64,000 nucleotides of DNA from Tenebrio molitor (GCF_963966145.1 NC_091053.1:13020001-13084000); one strand, 5' to 3'. Positions 23,364 to 35,531 are shown, numbered from the stretch's first letter. The notes: generated by a model not told the origin, from the sequence alone. A program made the numbers and translations.

Positions 23364-24247
23364 CCGTATGTCCCCGGATTGAGTTCACAAGACGTAAACA
23401 TTTTTTATTTTACGCAAAAACTTCAGAGGATAACATTTTTTGCTTCATTTGAAACAACCATTTCCGTTATTAAAATCTCAATATTGATATACTCCATTCT
23501 TAAATTAACATTTTCTGTTAAAATTTTGACTTAGAATTAATTTTTATGTTATAAATTTTATTATATTGCGGAATCAGGCAATTAAAAATCAAAGAAATTC
23601 CTTTTTGAGGATTTCCCTTGCCATTCAACGTGGAAACGCTGCAAGCATTCGGGGCACTTCTCCAGATTCCGCATTATAATCGGAAATATTTGTATTGTAA
23701 AACAAAGATGTTATGTAATTATAGTTGGCCTTGGTTTTTGGCTAACAACTTATTATTGTTAGAAATAGTTTCAAAATGTTGTCTTTAGAACATAGAATTT
23801 ATTTAATCCAATGTTGGACCGGTTTTCGTCACATAATTACAGAATTTAATGAAAAATTCCCCAACACTTTTGTATCACGCAAGTTTCTAAAAACCGGATC
23901 AGTGACTAATTTACAAAAAAAATTATAGTGAGAACCCACCTAATAGTGCTGAAGAACTAAGACAGCCCATAAGGAACGCTGTAGCATCATTTTTAACAAT
24001 CGAAGAAATTCTAAATAGTTTCAAAGAACTTCGATGTAGGGTTGAATTATGTGCAGAAAACGGGGGAGACTTAATAGAATACTTTTATATTCAATTATCG
24101 TTTGTTTTTAAAAAAAAAAAGCAAAACCTTTTTTTTCTGCATTTTCGGGGCTTCAAATAAAGCAAAAAATGTTACTCCTCCGAAGTTTTTGCGTAAAATC
24201 AAAAAAATTTTTTTTTCCTTTTGTGAACTCAATCCGGGGACATACGG
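23364..24247 (+). mobile_element. Mariner-like element with ~95-bp TIRs, internally deleted
   Basis: 884 bp. TIRs start CCGTATGTCCCCGGATTGAG and extend about 95 bp with small indels, including TTTTACGCAAAAACTTC. TA copies at 23362-23363 and 24248-24249. It encodes a transposase reduced to its ends. Confidence 0.85.
23776..24085 (+). pseudogene. Transposase reduced to N- and C-terminal segments
   Basis: ATG at 23776 starts MLSLEHRIYLIQCWTGFRHI and continues through an HTH-like NEKFPNTFVSRKFLKTGSV. After two stops the frame picks up NSAEELRQPIRNAVASF and ends RCRVELCAENGGDLIEYF, the usual basic-Cys-GG-(F/I)E tail of the mariner group. The entire catalytic domain is absent. Confidence 0.7.
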
Positions 24248-24249
24248 TA

Positions 24250-24699
24250 GAATCAAAAATAACTATTTGCGCCACCGATTTTATTTAAACTTTATTTTAA
24301 ACTTTTCTCCTGTTCATAACAGCATCTTGTACTGTAATAATCCATAACAGATCTGCTGTCATCCGTAACAGTTTTGTTACAGAGCGCCCAGAAATGTGGT
24401 AGCAAGTTTTTCGATTGGTCCCGCAAGATGACACTTTTTTACAGAGACCTTTTTTATGCATGGCAACGCGGCTATCTAAATTGAGATAAATAAATGTCAA
24501 GAATTGTCAAACGTAAAACATTCAAATTTATATTTTATTGAAAATGTTCAAATAGACCACCATTTTGCTCAATGCATAACTAAACCCTTCGAGCAACATC
24601 TCGACAAATTTTAGTGCACACATCGGTGGTAAAAATTGTTCGGAAAACCTCCTTAACATATTCTTTTGAAAAAATTCAAAAATTGAATGTTGCAAGATT
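24250..24699. other. No gene recognised
   Basis: Short repeats of the type GTAACAGTTTTGTTACAG near 24370 form a small hairpin. Nothing coding is seen. Confidence 0.45.
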
Positions 24700-25495
24700 G
24701 AACAAATTTGGCCATGACCAACTTCATTAAACTATGTTATGGCCATTCCAATTCCATTAAAATGGGCTTCGTATGAAGTATGTCATGGATAGTCATGGCC
24801 AACTGTATCAAAACGCTAGGCGCTTATTATGGCCGTCCCACTTGGTTTGAAAAAGTGTTCCCGTCGAGTAGGCCCTGGAGCGTACGTACAGTGGCGCCCC
24901 CTAAATTAACATTAGGAACTGATTTGAAAACGAAATTCGTCACAATGACAGGATTGACAGTAGCTGCGTTCGTTTATATAATTTTTATGCTAATTTACGT
25001 CAAAATCGTTCGGTTATTATAAAATGAGCAAATTGATGTAAATCTAAATCGTTCGGATATTAGACGTCAGAGTCATTAGAGGAAGCTCGATTTGCTAGGG
25101 GTTTTTGGACCGAGGATGTTGAGATTTTGGCGCCTGTCACAATAGTAGGGTTATTATCTGGTTATGTTTATGTGGTATGTGGAACAAGAGAGAAAAACAA
25201 GGGCATTTGCACAAGGTTTGAGTGGTGGGAAACGATGTAGGAGGACGCCCTAAAGGTATCTGGCCAGAAAAAACGCGAAAATTCGACCGGGAGCTAAAGT
25301 GAACAATTATCTACCCTATTTTCGTTCGTTTATTTCAGATTGATCTCCAATCGGCTGTTCAAGTCTATTAAATTTGTGTTTGCATCTCCGAGGTAGTATC
25401 CGAACGCACCTAGTACCTAATCAAAACTTAGAAATAGTGGAAAAAAAGGTCAATATGATTTTTTAACGTTCCGCTGCAATTTTTTTTAAATTAAG

Positions 25496-25699
25496 CTACA
25501 TTTGATGCATGATTGTCAGTAACAAGCTAAAGAACAATGAAACCATAATCTGTGAAAATTGTGCCGTTGTTAATGTTGAATGGAAAAAGTACCCTGCAGC
25601 AATTGTGTATCTAGTTGATAACCCGTGGATAACATAGCAGAGCATTTTGTTGGCTGTGCGAAGTCTTTCACCAATGGTTTTAGATTTGGTATTATCCAA
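25496..25699 (-). pseudogene. P-element/THAP9-like transposase fragment
   Basis: Minus-strand frame containing NKMLCYVIHGLSTRYTIAAG followed by YFFHSTLTTAQF. P-type transposases have the same pattern before the third acidic block (VFMVRGL..KWKQPVxYxF). It is 67 codons long, ended by a stop and not joined to other recognisable parts. Confidence 0.42.
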
Positions 25700-26495
25700 A
25701 CTATATACAGTATATTATATCGTTTATAACGATGTGGAAGGGACCGGTGAAATTCGGTCGTTATAACCGTAGGTCGCTATTTCCAAACACCATTTTAATA
25801 CTGAAAAATCTTTTTATTTTCATAAAAAAGTGTACATTTAAAGGTAAATAAACGTGTCGATATATTTTTAAAGCTTTTATTACAAATTTAGGATCTCATC
25901 CTGTTGAATTTTTTTCATAGATGACAATCTTTTTGATGTGCTCACTTATTCTAATGCTGACACGAGTCACATTATCCAACAACACAATGTATTCAGAAAA
26001 ATACTAAATTCGAATTAAAACAATTTGAGGTTATGTCTGATATTTTGAAGCAATTGAAGTTTCTTTTTTTTTATGGTTTTTAAGCTATTGACACAACACC
26101 TTACCTATTATATGTTTCTTATTTTACACTTTTACTATTTTTATTATTTTGTTACTGCATGCAATTAACACTTGCAGTTAATTTATAAATATTTAACATG
26201 GACATAACCAAGAATAGGACATAACCAATTACAGAAAAAAGAGACGTTTCTGTCATCCGTTGTCTTTTAATTCAAATAATCGTCACTTGAAGTCTCTACT
26301 GTACGTACGATTTTTTTAAATGTCAAGAACAATTTTTCTTACGGAGAAATCATCGAGTGGGACGGCCATAATAAGCGCTTAGCGTTTTGATACAGTTGGC
26401 CATGGGATAGTGATGAAGTGGTGCCATCTGTTTGTTAGACATCAAGGTAAAATTGCCGTCAAATTTGAAATTTTGTCAATCAAAAAACTCTGAAA

Positions 26496-26627
26496 ATGCT
26501 CATTAAATGCATTATTTGTGGCAATTCTGAAAAACCTTTATTTCAATTTCCCAGCGACAGTGGAGTTAGAGCTAAATCGTTTGAGGTTCTTCGGGAAATT
26601 TGTGGTACTAGAAAAGAAATTCGTTAA
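26496..26627 (+). pseudogene. THAP-like zinc-finger start
   Basis: A 43-codon frame begins MLIKCIICGNSEKPLFQFPS and continues with a charged helix. The CxxC followed by FxFP is the start of a C2CH THAP finger, the DNA-binding domain of P-type transposases. The second Cys-His pair is lost after the stop. It points away from the fragment at 25496-25699, so the element is rearranged. Confidence 0.4.
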
Positions 26628-26764
26628 CATAGTTTAATGAAGTTGGTCATGTGATGGAGTTGAATTGGCGATATCTAGTGAAATTTAGAATAACCACACA
26701 TTTAAAAAGTTAAATATCAGGTTATGTTATATGCCATTTCATTGTCAAGAACTGTCATATGTAC

Positions 26765-26812
26765 TAAAGTCACTAGATATATCTAGCCAACTAGATATAT
26801 CTAGTGACTTTA
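26765..26812. mobile_element. 48-bp perfect palindromic micro-element with 8-bp duplication
   Basis: Two 22-bp arms beginning TAAAGTCACTAGAT are exact inverted repeats around a CCAA loop. Perfect 8-bp copies ATATGTAC flank it at 26757-26764 and 26813-26820. It shares its first 14 bases, but for one, with the 31-bp element at 53483-53513. Confidence 0.88.
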
Positions 26813-26829
26813 ATATGTACGACAGTATG

Positions 26830-27764
26830 CTACTCCTTGCAAAAGCTCTAAAACTAATGTAGGTATAGATTTAGAAGATATCTGTTTTTTAATATTATAA
26901 AATATCTCTAAGAAAACTGTTCAATTTTTGTTTAACTTTTTGTATTGTCAACTATCTTAGACCAGCTAGTAGTAATATTCGTAGTGAAAAGTTTAGGTGT
27001 AGATAGTGTAAAAAATTGTACCCAATAATTGGTTACCCGATGGCTACCAAAACTTGAAGGCAAAATAATTCATAATGTGAACTGTGTTATTCTACTCGTA
27101 TTGGTACCACATTCAGGATCAGCAGTTACATATTTTTAGCAGTTCCCCTTCATATTGCTGATTTGAAGACATTAAACGTTGTTACATTTGAAAAGTAAAA
27201 AATTGTTTGAATATTGTAGTAAGCTCCTTGTTTCCATGTCAGTATCAAACAATAAATGTTGAACAACCTTACTATTTATCTCATACCGTTTATGTTTCTG
27301 ATAAGCAGCAATATCATTTTACACAACGAGTACATTGCAGAGTTAAATACTAGACTATCTAATAACACGCCCCTAACTGTGCTTTCCTTCATCATTAGTT
27401 GTTTCATAAAACGGATTTTAATGATAATTATTTAATCAACTATAAAAAAATTAATTAATTAATCAATTCCTTTTTTTTTAATGTAATTTAATTAAAATAT
27501 TTGGTATATTTTCTTAATCAGTCTGTAATTAATAGATTTCAGTTAAATTACAAAAAATTTTTTTTTACAGATGACTATTAAAAAAATTTTATCTGTAAGA
27601 GAAGATATTAAATGTTTTACCAATCGAATTGTTTTGTTAATTTTTTTTTTGGAAATTAAAAATAGTACATATTGAGTTTGACGACGGATCATCAGATAAC
27701 ACACAATAAAATATTGACTATGTACAGGTAATTAATAGTCTGTTATTTATGCAACAAGTGAATA
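26830..27764. other. AT-rich, no gene recognised
   Basis: Long A/T runs and imperfect TTAATTAA stretches near 27440-27660. Nothing coding is seen. Confidence 0.5.
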
Positions 27765-27853
27765 AAGTAATACTTTTTTTTACGAGAAGGAAAATTTGCC
27801 GTTCGAGCGAAGCGAGGGCGCAAATCCGCCGAATAAAAAAAAGATACTTTACT
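27765..27853. repeat. Small foldback
   Basis: AGTAATACTTTTTTTTACG pairs loosely with the complement near 27840. The core is TTCGAGCGAAGCGAGGGCGC. Confidence 0.55.
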
Positions 27854-28035
27854 AACGAGTTGCATACAAAATTTTTTTGGCGCCCGTAAGTTTAGATAAC
27901 AATTTTTTCGACACTCAAAATTTGAACATTTTCTCCTGTGTGAACCCGTGGACCTTTAAAACGCTCGTTTTACTTGCGTTTTAAATTGGCCCACTCATGT
28001 CAAAAAATCCCAATTTACATACGAACTCGTTAAAA
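27850..28035. repeat. Dispersed repeat family A, copy 3 (inverted)
   Basis: Reverse complement of the 19522-19810 type, with TTTTCTCCTGTGTGAAC, AAAACGCTCGTTTTACTTG and ACATACGAACTCGTT. Part of the tail is missing. Confidence 0.75.
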
Positions 28036-28039
28036 AAAC

Positions 28040-28782
28040 TACTAATTATGAATGAAAATTTTTATAATTACGTTAAAAAATGACACGCTACGGCACTTTT
28101 TTTAACGCAAAATGCGTGCAAAAATGAACCACTAGTGCACTTTTTTTAACGCTTCTTGACCGATTCAAAAATCACATATTTTATGAACGCCAACTAATGA
28201 AAAAACTTGCACGTTTTTGACGAACGTTAAAAAAAATAAGTAAACAACACTTACACGGGTCCATAATATTCTATTGACGTCACAAAATTAAAAAAGGTGT
28301 AAAAGTATACACTACAAATAATCATTTTATAAAATCGTCCTTATACGAGAACGAACTCATAACTGAATGAGATTCTGTCAAAGCGGTGACCATTTTAACA
28401 CGAGGGGCGTAGCACGGATCATATTTAGATAGTTAATATTTGATTCCTCCGCCAAACTATTACTGGGAACTGTGAAACAAAAGAAGACAGGAAAAAGATG
28501 CACAAATTCGAACTTATGAGAATAATGAATGAATTTTAAAAAGAGGAAATAAAATGACTCAAACAGAGAAACAGAAATGTCCGTCTAAAATTTCTGGTTT
28601 AAATTGACAGGTTTAAACAAATTTTTAGTTACATTTTTCATCACCTCATTCAAATTAATTTTGAATGCATGGATTTTATTACCAATATAATTAATTTCTT
28701 ACTTTCAAAGTAAAGTGTTACCATTTCAAACAACAAAAAAGTTAGCCTCATCAATTGAACGGTTTTAGAGATTTTATGGACT
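28040..28782. other. No gene recognised
   Basis: Contains two copies of GCACTTTTTTTAACGC near 28100 and 28145. No ORF or bounded repeat is seen. Confidence 0.45.
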
Positions 28783-28957
28783 GTAATTACACGAGAGGTC
28801 TTTTTTGTCCGGATAAAATTGAATTTTTTTACGATATTTAGGACGAGTTTTTTTATCTGGTGGTTTGTGTCGTCAATTTACCAAAAAGAAACCAAATTAG
28901 AGTTTAAAAAATGAAATTTTATCCTGGACGAAAAAAACCTCGAGCGTAATTCGATGA
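28783..28957. mobile_element. Foldback MITE
   Basis: TAATTACACGAGAGGTCTTT ... TTTGTCCGGATAAAATT pairs with AATTTTATCCTGGACGAAAA ... CCTCGAGCGTAATT. Arms are about 50 bp with a 70-bp loop. Confidence 0.7.
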
Positions 28958-28959
28958 GA

Positions 28960-30080
28960 TAATTTAATGAATAATAATAGGTAGGTAATTATGAAAAATT
29001 GAATTGGCCATTTTGCACTTCAATTTATTACAAGCTGTGTTAATGTTTAAGATTGTTGGTTCGTTATCATAACAACAAACAATGATCAGGTTCGAAAAAG
29101 TTTGCCATGGAAGTTTAAGCACATTTTATCCAGATGCAAAGTTAGGGCTAACTTTATCCGATGTCAAAGTGACAAATGCATCGCGGCTTATGGGATTTTT
29201 TATACACACTACAATGATTATAGCCAGGGGGATGTAAGGCGCGAAGGCTATAAGAGCCTTCTCTACCGTGGTTTATACAGGGTGTCTCAGCTAAGATTTT
29301 CGAAACTAATAACTCAGTTATTTTCCAGCGGATTTTTGTAAAATTTAAAATGCAGATATTTTAGACGGTGAAGAATAAAATCCCATTAAAGCAATAACCC
29401 AAGTCTTAAAAACGTAATTTTTACATGCCTTTTTAAAATGTTGAATCAATTAACATTTACATAAAAAATTGATCGTCGATAAAAAATGCTGTTGGGAGGA
29501 ACTCGTCCTTGAAAGATATCTGGTTTGCAAGAAAAAAGCAAGAAACTGTGTTAAACGTGGCTGCAAATGCAAAAACGTAGACGCGTATGAAACAAACGCG
29601 CACTATCGCCGAATTTTGGTCACCCCTCTTCGCACAAACGAAGGTGACATATTTGACGTTTATCTTTCTAACCTTACAAACACTTACAAAGTTAAAGACA
29701 ACATTTGGACGTAATTTATTATACTGGATGAGTGAATTCTTCCATAAAGGACTAAAACACGATCGGGATATTTTAGCAAGGTACCTAATTTAGTTCACGT
29801 ACGCTTCCTGTGTCTTCAAATAAATTGACAACTCTCTTAACCTTACATTTTGTAAAGCCTACATTTGGATAGTGCTCCACAAAGTACATAAACAGTATAG
29901 GTATGCTAGACTCGCACAGTGACACTGCGCATGTTCAGGGCTGGCAGTTTGTTACGTCACTGGTGGAAAGCAAAGCCCCAGACTCGTCCTCTGTGCGTAT
30001 GGTTCAAATGTAATTTCGGCAAATTACAACAAATAATGTTAAGGAATTAAATTATGCCATAATAAAATCATCTGAAACAT
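28960..30080. other. No gene recognised
   Basis: A lone transposon-end-like sequence TACAGGGTGTCTCAGC starts at 29276, with no partner found. The plus-strand frames at 29469-29793 have no recognisable domain. Confidence 0.45.
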
Positions 30081-30082
30081 AG

Positions 30083-30240
30083 TATATTACACGTATATTA
30101 CACTATGAGTGATGAAAGTGCCTGATTTTTCAACGAGCAATACATGATATACTCACGAGCGCCAGCGAGTGAGGATGGTATTGCGAGTTGAAAAATCGCG
30201 CTTTGATCACGAATTGTGTATACTATTTTTTCCAACGTCG
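30083..30240. mobile_element. Foldback MITE
   Basis: Arms containing GATTTTTCAACGAGCAATAC and the complement near 30190-30215 surround the core CACGAGCGCCAGCGAGTGAG. Nested inside a larger inverted arrangement, since TCCAACGTCG at 30228 is repeated inverted near 30762. Confidence 0.6.
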
Positions 30241-30404
30241 CTTATGAAAATGAGTCAATTTTAAATTTCTTTATAATTATTTTACACCCCTATTTTTTGA
30301 ATCTTCCGGATCTGGATTTTCAATTAATGCAAATAACAGTGTTTTAAATTTTTATATTAATAAGTAGGTAGTAGATTGTTAATGTAGTAGATTGTTAAAT
30401 ACAT

Positions 30405-31290
30405 TTTTTTCCCTACCGGTTAGAAATTAAACAAATAACCCAGCCTACTATTCAATTCTCAAAATTTTCGTTTTAATCAGGAATATAACCATCTTTATTT
30501 GACTTTTTTCAACGAAGTTGAAGGAAAAAAAATAGTATTCAAACCTTGTTAAGAAAGTGCCCTTGCAGACCTTAGGCACTTACAAACCTCGCCTACGGCT
30601 CGGTTTATAATCTTTGCCTGCGCTCTGCAAGAAAGCACTTTCTTACCTTGGTTTGAAATATACTATTCTTCACTAGTGAGTTTACTTTCTCCATTTTCCT
30701 CACTAGTGATGCAAACGTCTATTTTCCTCACTAAACTGAGTGATGAAAGTATCATTTTCATAAACGACGTTGGAAAAATTTATTATTCACGAATGTTAAA
30801 GTTTACAATACGTTACATTGTTATTTTTTTTTATTTATTACTTGCTTGACGGTCAGCGCGTTTTCTTTTATCATAATTAATTTTCTGTTGCTGCAGCTCT
30901 ACGTTTAAAAAAATTATTTTGATAAAAATACGTTGTGTAACAAATGTCTTTATGATAACGTCATCAACTGTACATTTTTTAGAAAGTTTCTGCAATAATT
31001 TCACGTTTATTTGTCGAATTCCTGTAAAATGATTCCGTTTGCAATAGTATATTTCAAACCAAGGTAAGAAAGTGGTTTCTTGCAGACCGCAGGCAAAGAT
31101 TATAAACCGAGTCGGAGACGAGGTTTGTAAGTGCCTAAGGTCTGCAAGGACACTTTCTTAACAAGGTTTGAATACAATTTTTCTCCCTACCGGCACAACT
31201 TTGTTGAAAAAAGTCAAAAAAGATGGTTATATTCGTGATTAAAACGAAAATTTTGAGAATTGAATAGTAGGCTGTGTTATTTGTTTAATT
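30405..31290. mobile_element. Large palindrome with two ~260-bp arms, each containing a foldback
   Basis: 30405-30665 and 31045-31290 are inverted copies of each other. The paired blocks include CCCTACCGG, GTCAAA-rich AACCATCTTTATTTGAC, and ACACAGCCTACTATTCAATT. Each arm carries the hairpin-forming segment CAAACCTTGTTAAGAAAGTG ... CACTTTCTTACCTTGGTTTG. The 380-bp spacer is AT-rich without an ORF. A further partial copy of the CTAACCGGTAGGGAGAAAAA end lies at 31580. Confidence 0.7.
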
Positions 31291-32969
31291 AACTTGTCAT
31301 CGCATTTGAAGATTTGAGGTTTGTTCGAAAATTTGATATAAACAGGGTAAAGTAATCTACCTACCTAGCTTATCTGTTTATTTTCCAGATTATATGATTG
31401 ACCTACCAACTTACTTCATTGAATTGGCTTTCATTTATCAATAACTTATTTCACTTTTGACACTTTTGACATTTGTATTTTGGTACAGTTTTACCATAAA
31501 CATTTCATGATTAACTTTCTTACCTTAGCGAGAAAGTTGAATTTTCTCACCTCAAATGAGGTATCCACAGCCCACATTTCTAACCGGTAGGGAGAAAAAT
31601 ATTTTTTCCATCAACTGAACATGTTCCAAGAATTCTTCTAAGGGTTGAATCAACCCACCAAACCATAAGCGGCGAATCCAGCTAGGCACATTTCTTGGAA
31701 GACAGTAAGAATGTTCATTCTTATTCTCCTCCACATACATACAGGTGTCCCAGAGTTGCGAAAAAGATCCATAACTTGTTTGTTATTAAAGATATCAACT
31801 TTTTCTTTTTTCTGGATGATAGCTACGCTTCTACTGCATATTCGGAAAATATTGCGGTATATATACAGAGTGTCCCAATATTATAAAAACACTAAAGTTA
31901 TGTTTTTTTAAATGGAAACTACCCAGTTTGATTTTATTTTTGACCTCTATGCTAAATTATGAATCAAATTTATACAGGTCGTTTTTACTTATCTGCCATC
32001 GTTTTTAATCAGTGGCGCTTTTATTACCAGAATTTCGAATTGCAGGGGTCCCTTCGAAAATTCGTACCTTCCCAATCGTTGTACATAAATTAAAATGATT
32101 GACGCTGTTTGATTTCTGAATGTTCGCTGCATCTGCTGAGTGTTTACTCAACAACCTGTTTAGTCGCATATGCCTACTGCGATTTTTTAAACATAACGAA
32201 TTAAAAATGTTAAAAACTCCTTTTTTTCAAATGGCACCCCGTATTTATTATTGCACTGGTCGAAAGCTTTTTTGACAAGCTTTTGAACAATATAAGGTTT
32301 GTATAGTCGAATGTGAAAATCTAGGGTGCTATCCTAAAATCCCTTAATTTGGTGCAATTTTTCCGTTAAAAAGACAATACAAAAATCTAGTAGGCCTAAC
32401 AAAAGATAATCACACAATATGGTCACTCCATAAAGATGAATTAACCAACAAAACAGTGTTTAACAATTAAACATTTAATTATTTTAGGGATTTTTAGTTT
32501 TTTTAAGATAGCACCCTAGATTTTCACATTCGGCTATACAAACCTATACAGTTGGAAAGCTTGTCAAAAAAGCTTTTGACCGCGCAATAATAAATGCAGG
32601 GTGCCATTTGAAAAAAATGAGTTTTTGACATTTTTAGTTTGTTATACAGGGAATGGCAGGACTGACGCCCCACAGAAGACTGGCAAATTCGTGGGATTAC
32701 GCTGAAACGTAAATTAAAAACTATATTTTTTTTACTCTCAAAACAAGCAAGAAAAGACATTGCGAAATTGACCAATCAGACGAGAATACCATCGAGGACT
32801 TAATTGGTCGCTACGCAATCGAATATTATCGAACCGCGCGAAACTTTTTATAATCAAATGGTCCACTGCTTTTTTTGACAGATGTTTGTGTCATCTTGAC
32901 AATTTAAACATTTTAATGTGTCATTGTGTTTTCTCAAGATCTGAAATCGTGTTGCAAAACTCTGCCGAG

Positions 32970-34061
32970 ATGTATTTAGCTGCCGATTATGTTGAGATGT
33001 TGATTATCTTTGGAGAATGCGGACGGAACGCTAGGGAGGCAGCAAGAATTTTCTCTGATCGTTTTCCTGACCGACCTTCTCCTGATCATAAAACAATTTT
33101 GAGAGTACTTGCTAGGGCTCAAGAAACAGGGAAAGTTTTGCCGAATCGAAATGAAATCGGCGGAGGTGCACGAACCGCACGGACCTTGGCTAATGAAGAG
33201 GCAATACTGAATATCGTTGAAGAAGATGGAACTAGGAGTATAAGAGAAATTGCCCAAGAGGTAGATATCTCCAGCAGATCGGTACATCGCGTTTTGAATG
33301 AGAACATACTTCATCCTTTCCACTATACTCGGGTGCAACATCTCGAACCAGAAGATTACCCTGCTTAATAAAGCGGCAGAAGATGAAAATTTTATTTCAC
33401 GGATCTTGTTTTCGGACGAATCAAGTTTTGGTCGGCAGGGATATTTCAACCATCGAAATTTGCATGTCTGGTCGTACGATAATCCAAGAACTACTTATCC
33501 GCGTGCATTTCAGCGTCGATTTTCCGTAAATTTGTAGTCAGGACTAGTGGAAGATTCAGTGGCAAGTCAAGATTGTAAAAAATAAAGAAAGCGTGTTTAG
33601 GTATTCTTTATTTTCAGATTGGACCTTTTGAATTCCCTATGCGTTTAACTGTGTACGCAACCTTTTTAACCATGGAACTGACTCATTTACTTGAAAATAT
33701 TCCATTGATTTTTCTCGTAAATCAGTGGTTCAAACATGACGGGGCACCACCCCATTTCAGTCGCAATGTGCAAGGTATTTTGAATCGAATGTATCCTAAT
33801 CGTTGGATCGGACGAGGTGGTCTACGCCACTGGCCTGCACGATCTCCGGATCTCAATCCTCTGGATTTTTTCTTATGGGGGTACGTGAAAAACGTTGTTT
33901 ACAACCGACCCATTCATAACGAGGAGGATCTTCGAAACAGATTACAAGAAGCTTTTGGAACAATTACACCTGAAATGGTCAGAGCCTCTAAATTAAACTT
34001 ACTACGGCGTGCACAACTGTGTCTCGAAATGAATGGTGGACATTTTGAGCATCTCCTTTAA
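32970..34061 (+). pseudogene. Mariner-like transposase, DD41D spacing, disabled
   Basis: Starts at the ATG at 32970 (MYLAADYVEMLIIFGECGRN) with two HTH modules (REAARIFSDRFPDRPSPDHK; IREIAQEVDISSRSVHRVL). Catalytic residues: first Asp in LFSDESSF, second in KHDGAPPHF, third in SPDLNPLDFFLWG, with 41 residues between second and third. That spacing is known from the rosa-like DD41D group. It ends in LCLEMNGGHFEHLL. Damage: a frameshift at about 33365, a TAG where Trp is expected at 33535-33537, and an interruption at 33562-33617 that looks like a 56-base intron (GCAAGT...TTTTCAG) because the frame resumes exactly with IGPFEFP. The upstream in-frame ORF to 32886 is probably leader. Confidence 0.82.
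33562..33617 (+). other. Candidate 56-base intron (GC-AG or GT-AG) in transposase
   Basis: Removing GCAAGTCAAG...TTTTCAG joins codons on both sides in frame inside the conserved V-IGP motif. A GT three bases earlier (GTGGCA) would also keep the frame. An AT-rich insertion with chance splice-like ends is the alternative. Confidence 0.45.
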
Positions 34062-34674
34062 TTCTTCTTTCTTTGAGTTTTGTTTGTGTTTCGTTTTGTT
34101 ATTATTTGCTTTCGTTCTATTAAACCCGCTTCTTTTTAGAACCACCATTTGTTGTTTGCTTTACGACTTCCGCCCAATAATAAATTTGTATTAATAGTTG
34201 CGGGCTATACGATGACAACTTTTATTAAATTTATTGACATTATTCTTAACCTACATTTTTTTGACAGCGCAATAAGGTGCTAAATTTGACAATAAAATAC
34301 AGTCGACCAGATATTTTGAGTAGAATGATAATATTTTTGGAAACCAAGCAACGCCCTCATTCATTCTGTTCTCCCCTAGTTTTTCCGAGCTTGACTAACG
34401 GGATTGGTAGATTTGATATGCTTCTAAGTCGATTAAAAAAGCAGATATTCAGGAATCAAACAGTGTCAATCATTTTAATTTATGTGCAACGATTTGGATG
34501 GTACGAATTTTCGAAGGGACCTGCACTGTCTAGGGTGCTATCTTAAAATCACTAAAATAATGAAATGTGTAATTGTTAAACACTGTTTTGTTGGTTGATT
34601 CATCTTTATGGAGTGACCATATAGTGTGATTATCTTTTGTTAGGCCTACTAGATTTTTGTATTGTCTTTTTAAC

Positions 34675-35531
34675 TGAAAGTAGTCTTTAACGAAACTACA
34701 ATTAAGCATAATTATTCTCCGACATATCTAGGAGTAACTCTTGATTCATCTCTAACCTTCAAATTACACATCGAAAAGTTACGACAGAAACTGAAAACGA
34801 GAAACAACATTATACATAAACTCGCAGGCACAAGTTGGGGAGCGAATGCACACACTTTACGTATCACAGGACTAGCTCTAGTATATTCAACGGCAGAATA
34901 TTATTGCCCTGTCTGGAAGAACAGTGCACACGTGAACAAAATAGATGCTCAATTGAATACCACACTTCGAATAATAACGGGTACTTTAAAATCTACTCCA
35001 ACACCATGGCTACATGTCCTAGCGCACATTATTCCGTACGATATTAGAAGAAAATACGTAACAAAACGAATTTGGGATAAATTTCAAAATTCACCGAACA
35101 TGTACTCCATAACACAAGACATGGCAAATTTACCACCCTTTAGATTAAAATCGCGTAAACCACTTTGGAAAGAAGAATTTCTCATGGAACCATTTTCCAA
35201 ATCTGACTATTGGAAAGCAGCCTGGCAAGACGTACATATTTTCAATAAAAATCTAATTGAGGATCCTACAAAACAACTTCCGGGATTTGACCTACCTAGG
35301 AAAATCTGGTGTAAATTAAATCGTTTTAGAACCGGGCATGGCAAATGCAATAATATGTTGTTTCACTGGAACATTCGTGAAAACCCTTCTTGTGAATGCG
35401 GTGCAGAAAAAGAAACCATCCAACACATTGTGGAAGAATGTCCCCTTACTAAATTCCAGCAAGGTTTCTCCAAACTACATCTACTTACCGAAGACGCCCT
35501 AAATTGGCTACAACAAATTAAAAACATATAA
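34675..35531 (+). CDS. C-terminal part of LINE reverse transcriptase (truncated)
   Basis: Open from the truncation point to a stop at 35529-35531 with no internal stop, about 285 codons. It shows the RT thumb and C-terminal region of jockey-clade elements: YLGVTLDSSLTFKLHIEKL, then LRIITGTLKSTPTPWL, and the terminal Cys/His knuckle (CECGAEKETIQHIVEECP) preceded by NRFRTGHGKCN. The RT catalytic FADD and endonuclease are missing because of 5' truncation. Being open over 850 bases, it is a fairly young insertion. Confidence 0.85.

Larger units (their letters stand above)
24700..26655. mobile_element. Inverted-repeat element with P/THAP-like relics
   Basis: Two pairs of blocks are inverted across about 1.95 kb. 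ATGACCAACTTCATTAAACT at about 24714 pairs with 26628-26650. GCCAACTGTATCAAAACGCT followed by CTTATTATGGCCGTCCCACT at 24802-24845 pairs with 26357-26404. The right arm has about 220 bp between the two blocks where the left arm has about 55-75. Inside is a fragment resembling P-element transposase, and in the right arm a THAP-like start. Exact termini and target duplication could not be fixed. Confidence 0.5.

Noticed and set aside
29276..29300. Lone TACAGGGTGTCTCAGC transposon end
   Set aside because: No inverted partner was found, so no element can be delimited.
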